Program-made: the position numbers and the translations under genes
Notes under the pieces: model-generated
The model's input: only the letters and a program-made list of their open reading frames with translations
Told to the model about the DNA's origin: nothing
Databases searched by the model: none
Part shown: positions 37,046 through 48,760 of the stretch, in pieces
Layout of the letters: each line of letters begins with the position of its first letter
Position numbering within the stretch: the stretch's first letter is position 1
From: Bifidobacterium angulatum DSM 20098 = JCM 7096
GTDB lineage: Bacteria > Actinomycetota > Actinomycetes > Actinomycetales > Bifidobacteriaceae
Direction: 5' to 3'
Length of the DNA stretch: 64,000 nucleotides
Assembly (NCBI RefSeq): GCF_001025155.1
Contig: NZ_AP012322.1
Span: 372,001-436,000, forward strand

Positions 37046-38470
37046 GTGCGTAGAGCTGCAGTCCGACCGAATCATCGGATCGCCGTGGTCACGGTAAGCG
37101 TGGTGGTGACGCTTGCCGTTTGCGTGGGGTATACCATTGCGGACGTCTACGACGTGGCTCCCGGATTATTGACAGCGCAGTCGGCGCCGACACGTACCTA
37201 CAGCGCAATCCCCACGCCTCTTGCGGCCGGTGCCGTGGCGGGCAAGGCCGATCGCGATGTGCCCATCGACGAGAAGAAGGCCGAGAAGCTTATCACCGCG
37301 TTGGGCGAGTCCGAAGGCACGGGGAATTTCTCTGTGGCCATTGCCGCGGCGGATGGCACCATAGCCGCCGAACGGAACCTCGATACCGAGCGCGAGCCGG
37401 CTTCCACCACCAAAACGCTGACCGCCTTCACAGCCGTCCATACGCTGGAAATGAGCGGCACGCTGGATACCGAGGTCTACCTGACCCATGCGGACACCTC
37501 GCCGACCATCGTGCTGCAAGGCCATGGCGACATGCTGCTGGGGGAGGGGCAGAACGATCCCTCCCATATCAACGGGCGTGCCGGCCTCGCCACGCTCGCG
37601 CAGAATACGGCCCAATCGCTTCGGCAGCGCGGCATCGACCAGGTGGCGCTTGCCGTGGACGATTCGCTGTTCGGCGATGACAACACTTCCACGGCGTTGG
37701 AACAGAACAATGACGGCAACGCGATGTATACGCCGCTGTCGAGTATGGCCGTCGACGGAGGTCGTATGCGCTACGGCCTGACCGCCGACCCCGACGCGTT
37801 CACCGACTACCCCACGCTGTCCCGCACCACGGCAAGCGATGCCGCACAGACGTTCAGAAGTCTGCTGACCCGGCAAGGCATCACCGTTACCGATTCGTCG
37901 GACACCAGCGGCACCGAGGCCTCGGCACGTATCGCCAAGGTCAGTTCGGCGCCGTTGAACGAGGTGATGGCGTTCATGCTGCGCCATTCCGATAACACGC
38001 TCGCCGAGCTGTTCGCGCGGCTTACCGCGTTGAAGCTTGGCCTGGGCAATTCCATGGATGCCGATATCCAGGCGGTCGTGCAGGTGCTGCGCGCAAACGA
38101 TATTCCTACGGATGGGCTCCACCTGACCAGCTGTTCGGGTCTTGCTGCGGGAACCCGGCTGCGCATACCCACCCTGCTGGCAGTGCAGCGCTCGCTGGTC
38201 GGGCTTGACGATGGCGGTGCCGCCGAGATCGAGGGGCTTTCCGTGCCCGGGCTGACCGGTACGGCGCGTAATAGGGCGGCCAACGACGACATCAAGGGAC
38301 TGGCAAGGGTCAAGACGGGCAGTCTTGGTGGTGTTCGCGCCTTGGTCGGCAATGTCTCCCGTGAGCATGGCGGTGTGCTGCTATTCGCCGTAATCGTCAA
38401 TGATTCGTCTGACGAACTGGCCGCCAACAACGCCATCGACGACTTCATGGCGGGGCTTGCCAAGCTCTGA
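37046..38470 (+). CDS. dacB: D-alanyl-D-alanine carboxypeptidase/endopeptidase (PBP4)
   Basis: Class C low-molecular-weight penicillin-binding protein, 474 residues, exported and anchored or secreted through an N-terminal helix (11-32). The active-site motifs are S120-T-T-K123, S315-D-N317 and K423-T-G425. It trims or opens peptidoglycan peptide links. The start is a GTG with only a weak ribosome site upstream. It heads the cluster hpt-ftsH-folE-folP-folBK; hpt starts 77 bases later. Confidence 0.92.
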   Translation: MRRAAVRPNHRIAVVTVSVVVTLAVCVGYTIADVYDVAPGLLTAQSAPTRTYSAIPTPLAAGAVAGKADRDVPIDEKKAEKLITALGESEGTGNFSVAIAAADGTIAAERNLDTEREPASTTKTLTAFTAVHTLEMSGTLDTEVYLTHADTSPTIVLQGHGDMLLGEGQNDPSHINGRAGLATLAQNTAQSLRQRGIDQVALAVDDSLFGDDNTSTALEQNNDGNAMYTPLSSMAVDGGRMRYGLTADPDAFTDYPTLSRTTASDAAQTFRSLLTRQGITVTDSSDTSGTEASARIAKVSSAPLNEVMAFMLRHSDNTLAELFARLTALKLGLGNSMDADIQAVVQVLRANDIPTDGLHLTSCSGLAAGTRLRIPTLLAVQRSLVGLDDGGAAEIEGLSVPGLTGTARNRAANDDIKGLARVKTGSLGGVRALVGNVSREHGGVLLFAVIVNDSSDELAANNAIDDFMAGLAKL

Positions 38471-38547
38471 ACGCACCGGGAGCTTTCCCAGCGATCATTC
38501 AGGTAATGGCTAGGAACACGTCATTCGCCTGTGACAATATAGTGCCC

Positions 38548-39107
38548 ATGCGAATCGCTGATGTACAAGAAGATATCGACTACGAGCTGATTAGCTCAGA
38601 GGAAATCCATACCATTATCGCCAAGGCCGCGGCGCAGGTGAGCAAGGATTACCAGGGCAAGAATCCGCTGCTTGTGGCAGTGCTGAAAGGCGCGATCAAT
38701 ACTCTGGCGGCCTTCTCCCAGGAATTGTCCATTCCATGCCAGCTCGACTTCATGAGTCTGTCGAGCTACGGTTCGGGAACAACTTCGACCGGCACCATCA
38801 CCGTTCGTCAGGATCTGTCGACCGATGTTCGCGGTCGGCACATTCTCATTGTCGAGGATATTGTGGATTCGGGGCGCACCCTGGCATGGCTGGTCGAGGA
38901 GCTGAAGAGACGCGGCGCCGCGTCCGTCGAGATCTTTGCGCTGCTGGAAAAGCCGGCACGTCGCGAGGTCGACGTGGACATCAAGTACCCGGGTAAGGAG
39001 ATCCCCGACGAGTTCGTCGTCGGATTCGGACTCGACTACGACGAGCGATACCGCAATCTCGACTCCATCGCGGTGCTGAAGCCCAAAGTGTATCAAGGAG
39101 AGCAAGC

Positions 39108-39111
<4 letters not shown>
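38548..39111 (+). CDS. hpt: Hypoxanthine phosphoribosyltransferase
   Basis: Purine salvage enzyme, 187 residues from the ATG at 38548. The PRPP-binding loop VEDIVDSGRTL and the early LLVAVLKGA motif are diagnostic. An in-frame ATG 14 codons upstream is less likely because a -10-like GACAATAT lies between them, 7-9 bases before 38548, suggesting a leaderless start. The stop overlaps the ftsH start by four bases. Confidence 0.93.
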
Positions 39112-41186
<2,075 letters not shown>

Positions 41187-41190
41187 ACGC

Positions 41191-41790
41191 ATGGCAGAAC
41201 AGGTGCAGGGCATAAGTGCCGCCCGCAGACCATATGACGAGGAAGGCGTGCGTCAGGCCGTGCGCCTGTTCCTGCAATCCATAGGCGAAGACCCGGAACG
41301 TGAAGGGCTGCTGGAGACACCGGATCGCATTGCGCGTGCATGCCGCGAGCTCTTCTCCGGTCTCGATACTTCACCGGCCGACGTGCTGGAGAAGCATTTC
41401 GACGTGGACACCGATGAGCTGGTGCTCGTCAAAGACATCGAACTGTATTCGGTGTGCGAACACCATTTGCTGCCGTTCCATGGTGTGGCGCATGTGGGCT
41501 ATATCCCCGCGAAGAACGGCGTAATGGGATTGAGCAAACTGGCGCGTCTGGTCGAGGTGTATGCCCGCCGACCGCAGGTGCAGGAACGTCTGACCCAACA
41601 GATCGCCGATGCTTTGGTGGATTATGCGGGAGCCCGCGGCGTGATCGTGGTCACCGAATGCGAACACCTGTGCATGTCGATGCGGGGCATCAAGAAATCC
41701 GAGGCGCGCACGGTGACCTCCGCGGTGAGGGGACTGCTACGCAATCCCGCCACCCGGGCCGAGGCGATGAGCCTCATTCTGAACCACTAG
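41191..41790 (+). CDS. folE: GTP cyclohydrolase I
   Basis: First enzyme of folate synthesis, converting GTP to dihydroneopterin triphosphate. Its 199 residues include the zinc ligands Cys and His in [11 protein letters not shown] and Cys in [12 protein letters not shown]. It starts four bases after ftsH and is followed by folP and folBK. Confidence 0.96.
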   Translation: MAEQVQGISAARRPYDEEGVRQAVRLFLQSIGEDPEREGLLETPDRIARACRELFSGLDTSPADVLEKHFDVDTDELVLVKDIELYSVCEHHLLPFHGVAHVGYIPAKNGVMGLSKLARLVEVYARRPQVQERLTQQIADALVDYAGARGVIVVTECEHLCMSMRGIKKSEARTVTSAVRGLLRNPATRAEAMSLILNH

Positions 41791-41902
41791 CACCACTTGG
41801 AGGACCCGCCGCCGGCACACACAGACAATGCCGAGGCGGGGCCGACGTATTTGCAGCCGATAGGCGCTTTCTACATGCACTTCTAGCGACGGGAAGGATA
41901 CG

Positions 41903-42775
41903 ATGACCGATCTGGAAACGATCCGCAATGCCGGCCGCACACAGGTTATGGGCGTGCTGAACATCACCGAGGACTCGTTCTCGGACGGGGGCCTGTGGCT
42001 TCAGCCGGATAAGGCCGCGGAACATGGGCGCGCCATGATGGCCGCCGGTGCGGACATCATCGACATCGGTGCGGAATCCACCAGGCCGGGTGCCAAACGT
42101 GTATCGACGGAAGATGAGCTGGCACGCGTCCAAGGGGCGGTCGCCGCGCTGATTCCGGCAGGGGCGGTGCTGTCCATCGACACCACGCGTGCAAGCGTGG
42201 CCGCCGGCGCGTTGGAACACGGCGCACAGATCATCAACGACGTATCCGGTGGAACGCTGGACAAGGATCTACCGCGGGTCGTCGCCGACCATGGCTGCCT
42301 GTACATCGTGCAGCATTGGCGCGGATGGCTGGCCGGATCGAACGGGTCCACGCCGGACGCCGACACATCGCATTACGAGCATGGCGTACTCGCCGACGTG
42401 AAAGACGAGCTCATGCGGCAGGTGGACGCGGTGGTCGCCGCCGGCGTCAGCCCGGAACACATCATTATCGACCCCGGTCTGGGATTCTCCAAGCCGGGTG
42501 TGGAGCATAATCTTCCCCTGCTGGCAGGTCTTGAGTCCTTTGCCGAAACCGGCTACCCGGTGCTTATCGGGCAGTCGCGCAAACGCTTCATATCGGCGTT
42601 GCTTTCCGAAGCCGGCTTGCCTCAGGCGAGCATGGAGGATCGCGACAACGCCACGGCGGCGATCTCCGCCCTGTGTGCCGAGCACGGCGTATGGGCGGTG
42701 CGCGTGCATGACGTGGCGCGTTCCCGTGCCGCAGTCGCGGTGGGCGATGCCTGGCGCGCCTACGCGCAACGGTGA
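41903..42775 (+). CDS. folP: Dihydropteroate synthase
   Basis: Joins hydroxymethyl-dihydropterin diphosphate with p-aminobenzoate; target of sulfonamides. Its 290 residues show VMGVLNITEDSFSDGG, DIGAESTRPGA, and near the C-terminus GQSRKRFI in the phosphate and pABA site. GGGAAGGA lies eight bases before the ATG. The 112-base gap after folE has no gene. Confidence 0.95.
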   Translation: MTDLETIRNAGRTQVMGVLNITEDSFSDGGLWLQPDKAAEHGRAMMAAGADIIDIGAESTRPGAKRVSTEDELARVQGAVAALIPAGAVLSIDTTRASVAAGALEHGAQIINDVSGGTLDKDLPRVVADHGCLYIVQHWRGWLAGSNGSTPDADTSHYEHGVLADVKDELMRQVDAVVAAGVSPEHIIIDPGLGFSKPGVEHNLPLLAGLESFAETGYPVLIGQSRKRFISALLSEAGLPQASMEDRDNATAAISALCAEHGVWAVRVHDVARSRAAVAVGDAWRAYAQR

Positions 42776-42850
42776 ATCCTGCAGAAATAGCGCACCGTGT
42801 CATCGCAGTGCCGGCCGCAGCACGCGCTGCGACGCAGAGAAAGGATCAGT

Positions 42851-44416
42851 ATGGATCGAATCGTTCTTACCGGCGTACATGCCAACGGCACGCATGGCGT
42901 GCTGGAATTCGAACATGAACGCGCCCAGCCGTTTGTTGTGGACGCTACGTTGTACATGGATCTTACGGCGGCAGGGGCAAGCGACGATCTGAACGATACT
43001 GTCGATTACGGTCGCGCCGCGAAAGAGATTGTCGCCGTGATCGAAGGTGAGCATGCCGATCTTATCGAGCACCTTGCGCAACGCATCGCCGATCGGCTGC
43101 TGACCATGCCACCGGTGTGCCAAGTGGACGTGACCGTGCATAAGCCGCATGCGCCCATCACCGTGCCGTTCGACGACGTAGCCGTCAGCATCACCCGTAT
43201 GCGGCGGAATCCGGCAGGCGAGACGGAAACCGAATCGCATGCGCGGCAAAGCGGCAGGCAGGACCGTCCCCATCATGCCGTCATCGCCATCGGCGGCAAT
43301 CAGGGGGACACGGCTGGCATACTGCGTGATGCAGTGCGCCGCATCGATGCTTTGGACGGCACGCAAGTCACCGGTGTCTCGCCGCTGTACCGCACCGCCG
43401 CATGGGGTATGGCGGACGGCACTCCGGACTTTCTCAATGCCGTGGTGGAGATCACCACCACATTGACGGCGCATGAACTACTGAACGGATTGCAGGGAAT
43501 CGAACGTGACCATGGGCGCACCCGGGAAACGCATTGGTCCAGTCGTACGCTTGACCTTGACATCATCGACTACGACGGCATCGAATCGGAAGACAGCGAG
43601 CTCACCCTGCCCCACCCACGTGCCTGGCAACGGGCCTTCGTACTGGTACCATGGGCCGCGCTCAACCCGAATGCCGATCTGCCTGGCATGCATGGCGGGC
43701 CGGTAGGCGAACTCGCGGACGGACTGCTCGGCGAAGCGGATGAACCGCCAGTCGAGCGCATAGCCTCCGATTGGCTCAGCGGCGAGCTGCAAGCGCAGCA
43801 TAGGCAGTCTGCACAACCGGTGACCGCCCCGACATCGGCTGGCGAAGCCGCGGTATCCCATGAAGCCGCAGGTTCACAACGTGCCGCGGAAACGCAAACC
43901 GGCACCGCAAACGCATCGGACGCGGCAGACGATCTGCAGACCAGGCCGGCGGTCATTTCGATGGAATCCACCGACACCGATGCGGAGAATCTATTCCGCG
44001 AGGCCATCGTCGCCATAGACGGCATTCCCGGTAACCAGGTCGAAGGTATTTCGCCGCTCTACCATGTCGGCAATTTCGACGGGCCGGACTCCATGAGCGC
44101 CGTCATACAGATTCGTACCAAACTCGGTCCTCGTGAGCTGATCAAGGCGCTGGGCGTCATCGAATCCATGCATGGCAAGGCCGTCGATCTCGATCTGGTC
44201 GACATGCGAGGCGTCGCCATCAATGAACCGGATTGCCGTGTGCCCTGGCCTTCGGCCGGCAAACGTGCTGTGGTACTTGCCCCCTGGATGGATATGGACC
44301 CCAACGCCACATTGGGTGGCGAGCCGGTGCCGTTCCTGCTGGCCATGGCGCAGGACGCCGGGCGGGTGGGCATGCTCACCGACGCATGGATTCTCGGTAC
44401 AGGCGCGAATCAATGA
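42851..44416 (+). CDS. folBK: Dihydroneopterin aldolase / HPPK fusion with extra degenerate HPPK domain
   Basis: Protein of 521 residues. Residues 1-118 are FolB (Glu in FEHERAQPFVVD, Lys98 in VHKPHAP). Residues 142-285 are FolK (AIGGNQGD, FLNAVVEI, THWSSRTLDLDII, LPHPR-x-x-x-RAFVLVP). An Ala/Gln-rich linker (300-370) leads to 378-515, which again resembles FolK (ISPLY, SAVIQIRTKLGPRELIKAL, VDLDLVDM, KRAVVLAPWMDMDP) but lacks the ATP- and Mg-binding residues. AGAAAGGATC precedes the ATG; 75 bases after folP. Confidence 0.9.
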   Translation: MDRIVLTGVHANGTHGVLEFEHERAQPFVVDATLYMDLTAAGASDDLNDTVDYGRAAKEIVAVIEGEHADLIEHLAQRIADRLLTMPPVCQVDVTVHKPHAPITVPFDDVAVSITRMRRNPAGETETESHARQSGRQDRPHHAVIAIGGNQGDTAGILRDAVRRIDALDGTQVTGVSPLYRTAAWGMADGTPDFLNAVVEITTTLTAHELLNGLQGIERDHGRTRETHWSSRTLDLDIIDYDGIESEDSELTLPHPRAWQRAFVLVPWAALNPNADLPGMHGGPVGELADGLLGEADEPPVERIASDWLSGELQAQHRQSAQPVTAPTSAGEAAVSHEAAGSQRAAETQTGTANASDAADDLQTRPAVISMESTDTDAENLFREAIVAIDGIPGNQVEGISPLYHVGNFDGPDSMSAVIQIRTKLGPRELIKALGVIESMHGKAVDLDLVDMRGVAINEPDCRVPWPSAGKRAVVLAPWMDMDPNATLGGEPVPFLLAMAQDAGRVGMLTDAWILGTGANQ

Positions 44417-44449
44417 GCGACGGCAGGAAATACAGGAAGGAGCACGGTA

Positions 44450-44986
44450 ATGAATGCGCGTAGGACACCGTGGTGGCATGCCGCGATCGCGCTGGTGCTT
44501 GGTTTGGGTGTCGGCGCAGGTGTGGCGGTACTCGGCGAGAGTTCCGGCACAACGCTGATCGGCACTCCTTGGTTCGTGCCCGTAGTGCTGGGCGCGATTG
44601 GCGTGGTGGCGCTGGTGCTGGCGCTCAACGTGCACAAATACGCCGCCACAGACCCAAAGAAGCGTCCGAAGACCTTTGTAAACCCAGCGGTGGCGTTCAA
44701 TACGCTGGTGCTCTGCAAGTCGATGGTCCTGGCCGGTGCGGCGCTCGCCGGGTGGTATGGCGGGCAGATCATCCCCACGCTCGCCCATATCGAAGGCTCG
44801 TTCTATGGGCAAGCCGTGCTGGAATGTGCGGTGAGCGCGGCGGTATGCCTGGCGGATATGGTGATCGGGTTCGTGGGGGAGTGGCTGTGCCAGCTGCCTC
44901 CCACCGAAGGGCCGGAGAATCCCAAGGTGAAAGGCCAGCAGCGGCAAGGCACTCTGGCCGGTGCCGCCGCCAAAACCGTGCGCTGA
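44450..44986 (+). CDS. DUF3180 membrane protein
   Basis: Protein of 178 residues with four predicted helices (about 9-30, 41-60, 82-105, 122-145). DUF3180 genes regularly follow folK in Actinomycetota, as here, 33 bases downstream. AGGAAGGAGC lies before the ATG. The function is unknown; the C-terminus is polar and cytoplasmic by the positive-inside rule. Confidence 0.82.
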   Translation: MNARRTPWWHAAIALVLGLGVGAGVAVLGESSGTTLIGTPWFVPVVLGAIGVVALVLALNVHKYAATDPKKRPKTFVNPAVAFNTLVLCKSMVLAGAALAGWYGGQIIPTLAHIEGSFYGQAVLECAVSAAVCLADMVIGFVGEWLCQLPPTEGPENPKVKGQQRQGTLAGAAAKTVR

Positions 44987-45050
44987 CTCGCTTCGCTCAA
45001 GCCGTTCACGCCATGTTCCGCGTTCTGTGATGCGCAGACCCATATGACAA

Positions 45051-45090
45051 TGTTGGGGGTATCCGCCGTAATCGACGGATACCCCCAACA
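45051..45090. terminator. Terminator of the folate cluster
   Basis: A 15-bp perfect stem, TGTTGGGGGTATCCG and complement, lies 64 bases after the DUF3180 stop and before the convergent tesB. It probably works both ways. Confidence 0.8.
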
Positions 45091-45133
45091 TTTGATATAG
45101 GGCCAGGTGTATCAGAACCCGGCAATCGGCCGG

Positions 45134-46036
45134 TCAGCGCTGCGGCACGCGCAGCATGGCCTCCTGGGTGATCACCGCAACCAGCTCGCCATCCTGCGAA
45201 TAGACCTTCGCCTCGCATAGGCCACGGCCATGCGCCGCCGTCGGCGTATCCTGCACATACAAGTGCCACTGGTTGATGTCCACGTCGCGATACCACCACA
45301 TCGAATGGTCGATCGACGCATACGAGATGCCCGGCGTAGCAATGCTCAACCCCGCGCGGCGCAACACCGGCTCCATCATCACCTGATCGCACCCCAAGGC
45401 GAGCAGCGCACGATGCATGGCCTGCGGTACGTCCACTTCGCCATCGCCGCGCATCCAGACCATCTGCTTACCGCAATCGGCTTCGGCGGAGGCCTTATCG
45501 GGCTTAAGCATCACGGTCGGCGTAATGTGACGGATATCGAACGGCGACTGCTGAGCATAGAATTTGGCGAACGGCGACTTGTCCGAATATGGCTCCATCA
45601 ACTGCTTGGCGCTCCTCAGGCTTTCCGGATCCGGCACGTCCTGCGGCATGGGATCGGCGAATTCGACACCGGACTGGCCCTCCTCCTGAAAACTCGCGAT
45701 TGCGGTCAGAATGGAACCATCGGTCTGCGTGACATTCACTCTGCGCGCGGAGAACGAGCGGCCGTCGCGCAGCTTCTCCACGTCGAACAGCAGATCCTGG
45801 CGGATATCGCCGGGAGCGACGAAATAGCCGTGGACGGAATGCGGCAGACGTGAGGGCGATACGGTTTTGGCGGCGGCCATCAGCGACTGCGCGATAACCT
45901 GCCCGCCGTATACGCGGCCTGTGGGGAAGTACATGCTTTCGCCGTTGATATAGGTGTGATCGCGGTATTCGGACGGGGTGCCGAGAGCCAGAACCTTCAC
46001 GATATGTTCCAAAGGGGTGAGGGTTTCTTGGGGCAT
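45134..46036 (-). CDS. tesB: Acyl-CoA thioesterase II
   Basis: Double-hotdog thioesterase of 300 residues that hydrolyses acyl-CoA. The family pattern GRVYGGQVIAQSLMAA near residue 40, VHGYFVAPGD about 68 and the C-terminal SIDHSMWWYRD are all present. The active-site Asp is expected in SIDHS, with Thr/Gln partners in the C-terminal half. No clear ribosome site is seen before the ATG. It lies downstream of ettA in the same direction but behind a terminator. Confidence 0.88.
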   Translation of the reverse strand: MPQETLTPLEHIVKVLALGTPSEYRDHTYINGESMYFPTGRVYGGQVIAQSLMAAAKTVSPSRLPHSVHGYFVAPGDIRQDLLFDVEKLRDGRSFSARRVNVTQTDGSILTAIASFQEEGQSGVEFADPMPQDVPDPESLRSAKQLMEPYSDKSPFAKFYAQQSPFDIRHITPTVMLKPDKASAEADCGKQMVWMRGDGEVDVPQAMHRALLALGCDQVMMEPVLRRAGLSIATPGISYASIDHSMWWYRDVDINQWHLYVQDTPTAAHGRGLCEAKVYSQDGELVAVITQEAMLRVPQR

Positions 46037-46263
46037 GGTTCACTCGATTCGACGTTGGTTCGATTGTGTTTCGATGGTGTCACTCTATACCGCATGTGTT
46101 ACACGGTGCCGGCACGCTATGTTGTGACGGTGTTACGGTGTGGGGCGCCCAAGCCCGTGGACGCAAGGCTCCTACATAGGCTGGGCAAACGGTGTGGAAC
46201 GCTTGATGTGCAGGGGAGTGCGGCTGTGCCCGGCGAGTCGATGGCGGCATGGTCCATATAAGC

Positions 46264-46302
46264 CGTTTGGCGGCTCCTCCGCTGGGGAAGAGCCGCCAAA
46301 CG
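46264..46302 (-). terminator. Terminator of ettA
   Basis: CGTTTGGCGGCTC and its complement form a 13-bp stem between ettA and tesB, 65 bases after the ettA stop. Confidence 0.75.
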
Positions 46303-46366
46303 ATTTCGCTAACAGCCGAGTATGGTCGGCGGCATCGCCGGCCATCGCATGCGTCGAATCCGGCGA

Positions 46367-48046
46367 TCAGCCGCGCACAAGCTTCTTGTGCAAGCGGTGC
46401 GGGCGTGCCGCATCCTCGCCCAGACGTGCGACCTTGTTCTCCTGGTAAGCCTGGAAATTGCCCTCGAACCAGTACCACTTGGCCGGGTTCTCATCATCGC
46501 CTTCCCACGCGAGGATATGCGTGGCGACGCGGTCGAGGAACCAACGGTCGTGGGAGATGACCACGGCGCAGCCGGGGAACTGCAGCAGCGCGTTCTCCAA
46601 CGATTCCAAGGTCTCCACATCAAGATCGTTCGTAGGCTCATCGAGCAGCAGCAGGTTGCCGCCCTGCTTCAGGGTCAGGGCAAGGTTCAGTCGGTTGCGC
46701 TCGCCGCCGGAGAGCACGCCCACAAGCTTCTGCTGGTCGGAGCCCTTGAAGCCGAAGCTGGCCACATACGCGCGGGTCGGTACCTCGACGCCGGCCACTT
46801 CGATGAAGTCAAGACCGTCGGACACGGCCTCCCACAGGTTCTTGTTCGGGTCAAGGCCGGCACGGTTCTGATCGACGTAGCTGATCTTGACGGTGTCGCC
46901 GATCTTGAGCGAACCGGAGGTCAGCGGCTCCAGGCCGACGATCGTCTTGAACAGCGTGGACTTACCCACGCCGTTCGGGCCGATCACGCCGACGATGCCG
47001 TTACGCGGCAGGGTGAAGCTCAGGTCGTCGATGAGCACGCGGTCGCCAAACGCCTTGTGAATGTGCTCGGCCTCCAGAACGGTGGAGCCCAGGCGCGGGC
47101 CGGCAGGAATCTGAATCTCGGAGAAGTCGAGCTTCTTGTTGTTGCGTGCCTCCTGCTCCATCTGGTCGTAGCGCTCCAGGCGGGCCTTGTTCTTGGCCTG
47201 ACGGGCCTTCGGCGAGGAACGCACCCAGTCGAGCTCGTTCTTGAGCCTCTTGGCGAGCTTGGCGTCCTTGGCGCCCTGAATCTCCATACGCTTGGCCTTG
47301 GTCTCCAAGTAGGTGGAGTAGTTGCCCTTGTACGGGTACAGATGTCCACGGTCCACCTCGCAGATCCATTCGGCCACATTGTCCATGAAGTAACGGTCGT
47401 GGGTGACGGCGATGACGGCGCCCTTGTACTGGTGCAGGAACTGCTCCAGCCACAGAATCGACTCGGCATCGAGATGGTTGGTGGGCTCGTCGAGCAGCAG
47501 CAGATCCGGTGCTTCGAGCAGCAGCTTGCACAATGCCACACGGCGGCGTTCGCCACCGGAGCACACGTTGACCGGGGTGTCCGGGTCGGGGCACTGCAGA
47601 GCGTCCATGGCTTGATCGAGCTGGGAGTCGAGATCCCAACCGTTCGCCGCGTCGATCTCGGTCTGCAGCTTGCCCATCTCTTCCATCAGAGCGTCGAAGT
47701 CGGCATTCGGATCGGCCATCTCCTCGCCGATCTGGTTGAAGCGCGCGACCTTGTCGGCGATCGGACCGAAGGCCATCTTGATGTTCTCGCCCACGGTCTT
47801 GGTGTCGTCCAGCGGCGGCTCCTGCTGCAGAATGCCCACGGTAAAGCCCGGGGTGAGGGATGCCTCGCCGTTGGAGACGGTGTCGAGTCCGGCCATGATC
47901 TTCAGCAGCGTGGACTTACCCATGCCGTTGGGGCCGACGACGCCGATCTTCGCGCCCGGCAGGAAGCTCAGGGTCACGTCATCGAGGATCACGCGGTCGC
48001 CATAGGCCTTGCGAGCCTTGATCATCTGGTAAATAAACTCAGCCAT
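46367..48046 (-). CDS. ettA: Energy-dependent translational throttle protein EttA (ABC-F)
   Basis: Ribosome-associated ABC-F ATPase of 559 residues, with two nucleotide-binding domains and no membrane segments. Walker A motifs are GPNGMGKST (about 38) and GPNGVGKST (about 350), signatures SGGERRR and SGGERNR, and Walker B LLLLDEPTNHLD and LLLLDEPTNDLD. EttA gates the first peptide bond according to ATP level. The charged inter-domain linker (about 240-320) is typical. No clear Shine-Dalgarno is seen before the ATG. Confidence 0.95.
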   Translation of the reverse strand: MAEFIYQMIKARKAYGDRVILDDVTLSFLPGAKIGVVGPNGMGKSTLLKIMAGLDTVSNGEASLTPGFTVGILQQEPPLDDTKTVGENIKMAFGPIADKVARFNQIGEEMADPNADFDALMEEMGKLQTEIDAANGWDLDSQLDQAMDALQCPDPDTPVNVCSGGERRRVALCKLLLEAPDLLLLDEPTNHLDAESILWLEQFLHQYKGAVIAVTHDRYFMDNVAEWICEVDRGHLYPYKGNYSTYLETKAKRMEIQGAKDAKLAKRLKNELDWVRSSPKARQAKNKARLERYDQMEQEARNNKKLDFSEIQIPAGPRLGSTVLEAEHIHKAFGDRVLIDDLSFTLPRNGIVGVIGPNGVGKSTLFKTIVGLEPLTSGSLKIGDTVKISYVDQNRAGLDPNKNLWEAVSDGLDFIEVAGVEVPTRAYVASFGFKGSDQQKLVGVLSGGERNRLNLALTLKQGGNLLLLDEPTNDLDVETLESLENALLQFPGCAVVISHDRWFLDRVATHILAWEGDDENPAKWYWFEGNFQAYQENKVARLGEDAARPHRLHKKLVRG

Positions 48047-48760
48047 ATAATACCTAACTACTTAGGAAACGTTGATTTTCCAACGTTTTGCGGGACCTGG
48101 ACTCCGTAATGACACAAATTAAAATGACACAACCGTCTACAGGGTGTCCCGGACGGCCCGTTTTGTGTCATCCGCCGTTTGTTTTCCCGTGTCATCCTGG
48201 TGTCTGTCCACGCAAAAGCACCTTGTGGATTATCCCATATCCCATCGTCATGCCGCAACAGTGCGGTGATGCTTAATTGAGTTGGGCCTGGGGTGCTTTT
48301 AGTGCATATTGGTCAATCGGTCCCTTTTTGCCTCGTCAGGAGTCCGCGTAAGCGCGACGTGATTCGGTTGCGCGCTGATCCGCATACGCAATGTCATGGA
48401 AATCGGTAGCAATATCAGTCCAATACCATGAACATCATTGGGACGTCGAACTGAGATTCGGGCAATGCAATAAAGTCGAGCGCTCACGAGGCCGGTTATG
48501 GATACGAGGACAGTTGCGTCCAGAGCACTATTGACGAAATTGTTATGAGCGCAAAACCAGTTCACAAGCAAAGAGTATGGGCATTGCGCATATGGTGACT
48601 ATATTCATTCTGAAATGTTGCCTTGATGGTCCAGCTCATTCCACGAGGATGGGCGGCGGCGCCGTTTCAGCTGCCTTTATGGATGAGGCTGGGGATTATG
48701 CGAGGGGCCGATCGATTTGGCCGAGTTGATGGCCCGCACCCGTTGGCACTATGGAATTAG
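48047..48760. other. Gene-poor region upstream of ettA
   Basis: No intact gene is supported in this 0.7 kb. It holds the ettA promoter region with an AACGTT-x-AACGTT inverted repeat (48070-48085) and a group of TGACACA sites. A 90-codon open frame on the minus strand (48299-48571) resembles no known family and lacks a ribosome site. Composition is lower in GC than the flanks, which together with the remnant downstream suggests eroded foreign DNA. Confidence 0.45.
48108..48195. repeat. Cluster of TGACACA motifs
   Basis: ATGACACAA occurs at 48109-48117 and 48124-48132; the inverse TTGTGTCAT is at 48163-48171, and GTGTCAT at 48189-48195. The arrangement as two direct and two inverted copies fits a multi-site operator or the edge of a lost element. 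Confidence 0.4.

Noticed and set aside
48299..48571. 90-codon minus-strand ORF
   Set aside because: No ribosome site, no family resemblance, and located in an eroded region; not supported as a gene.
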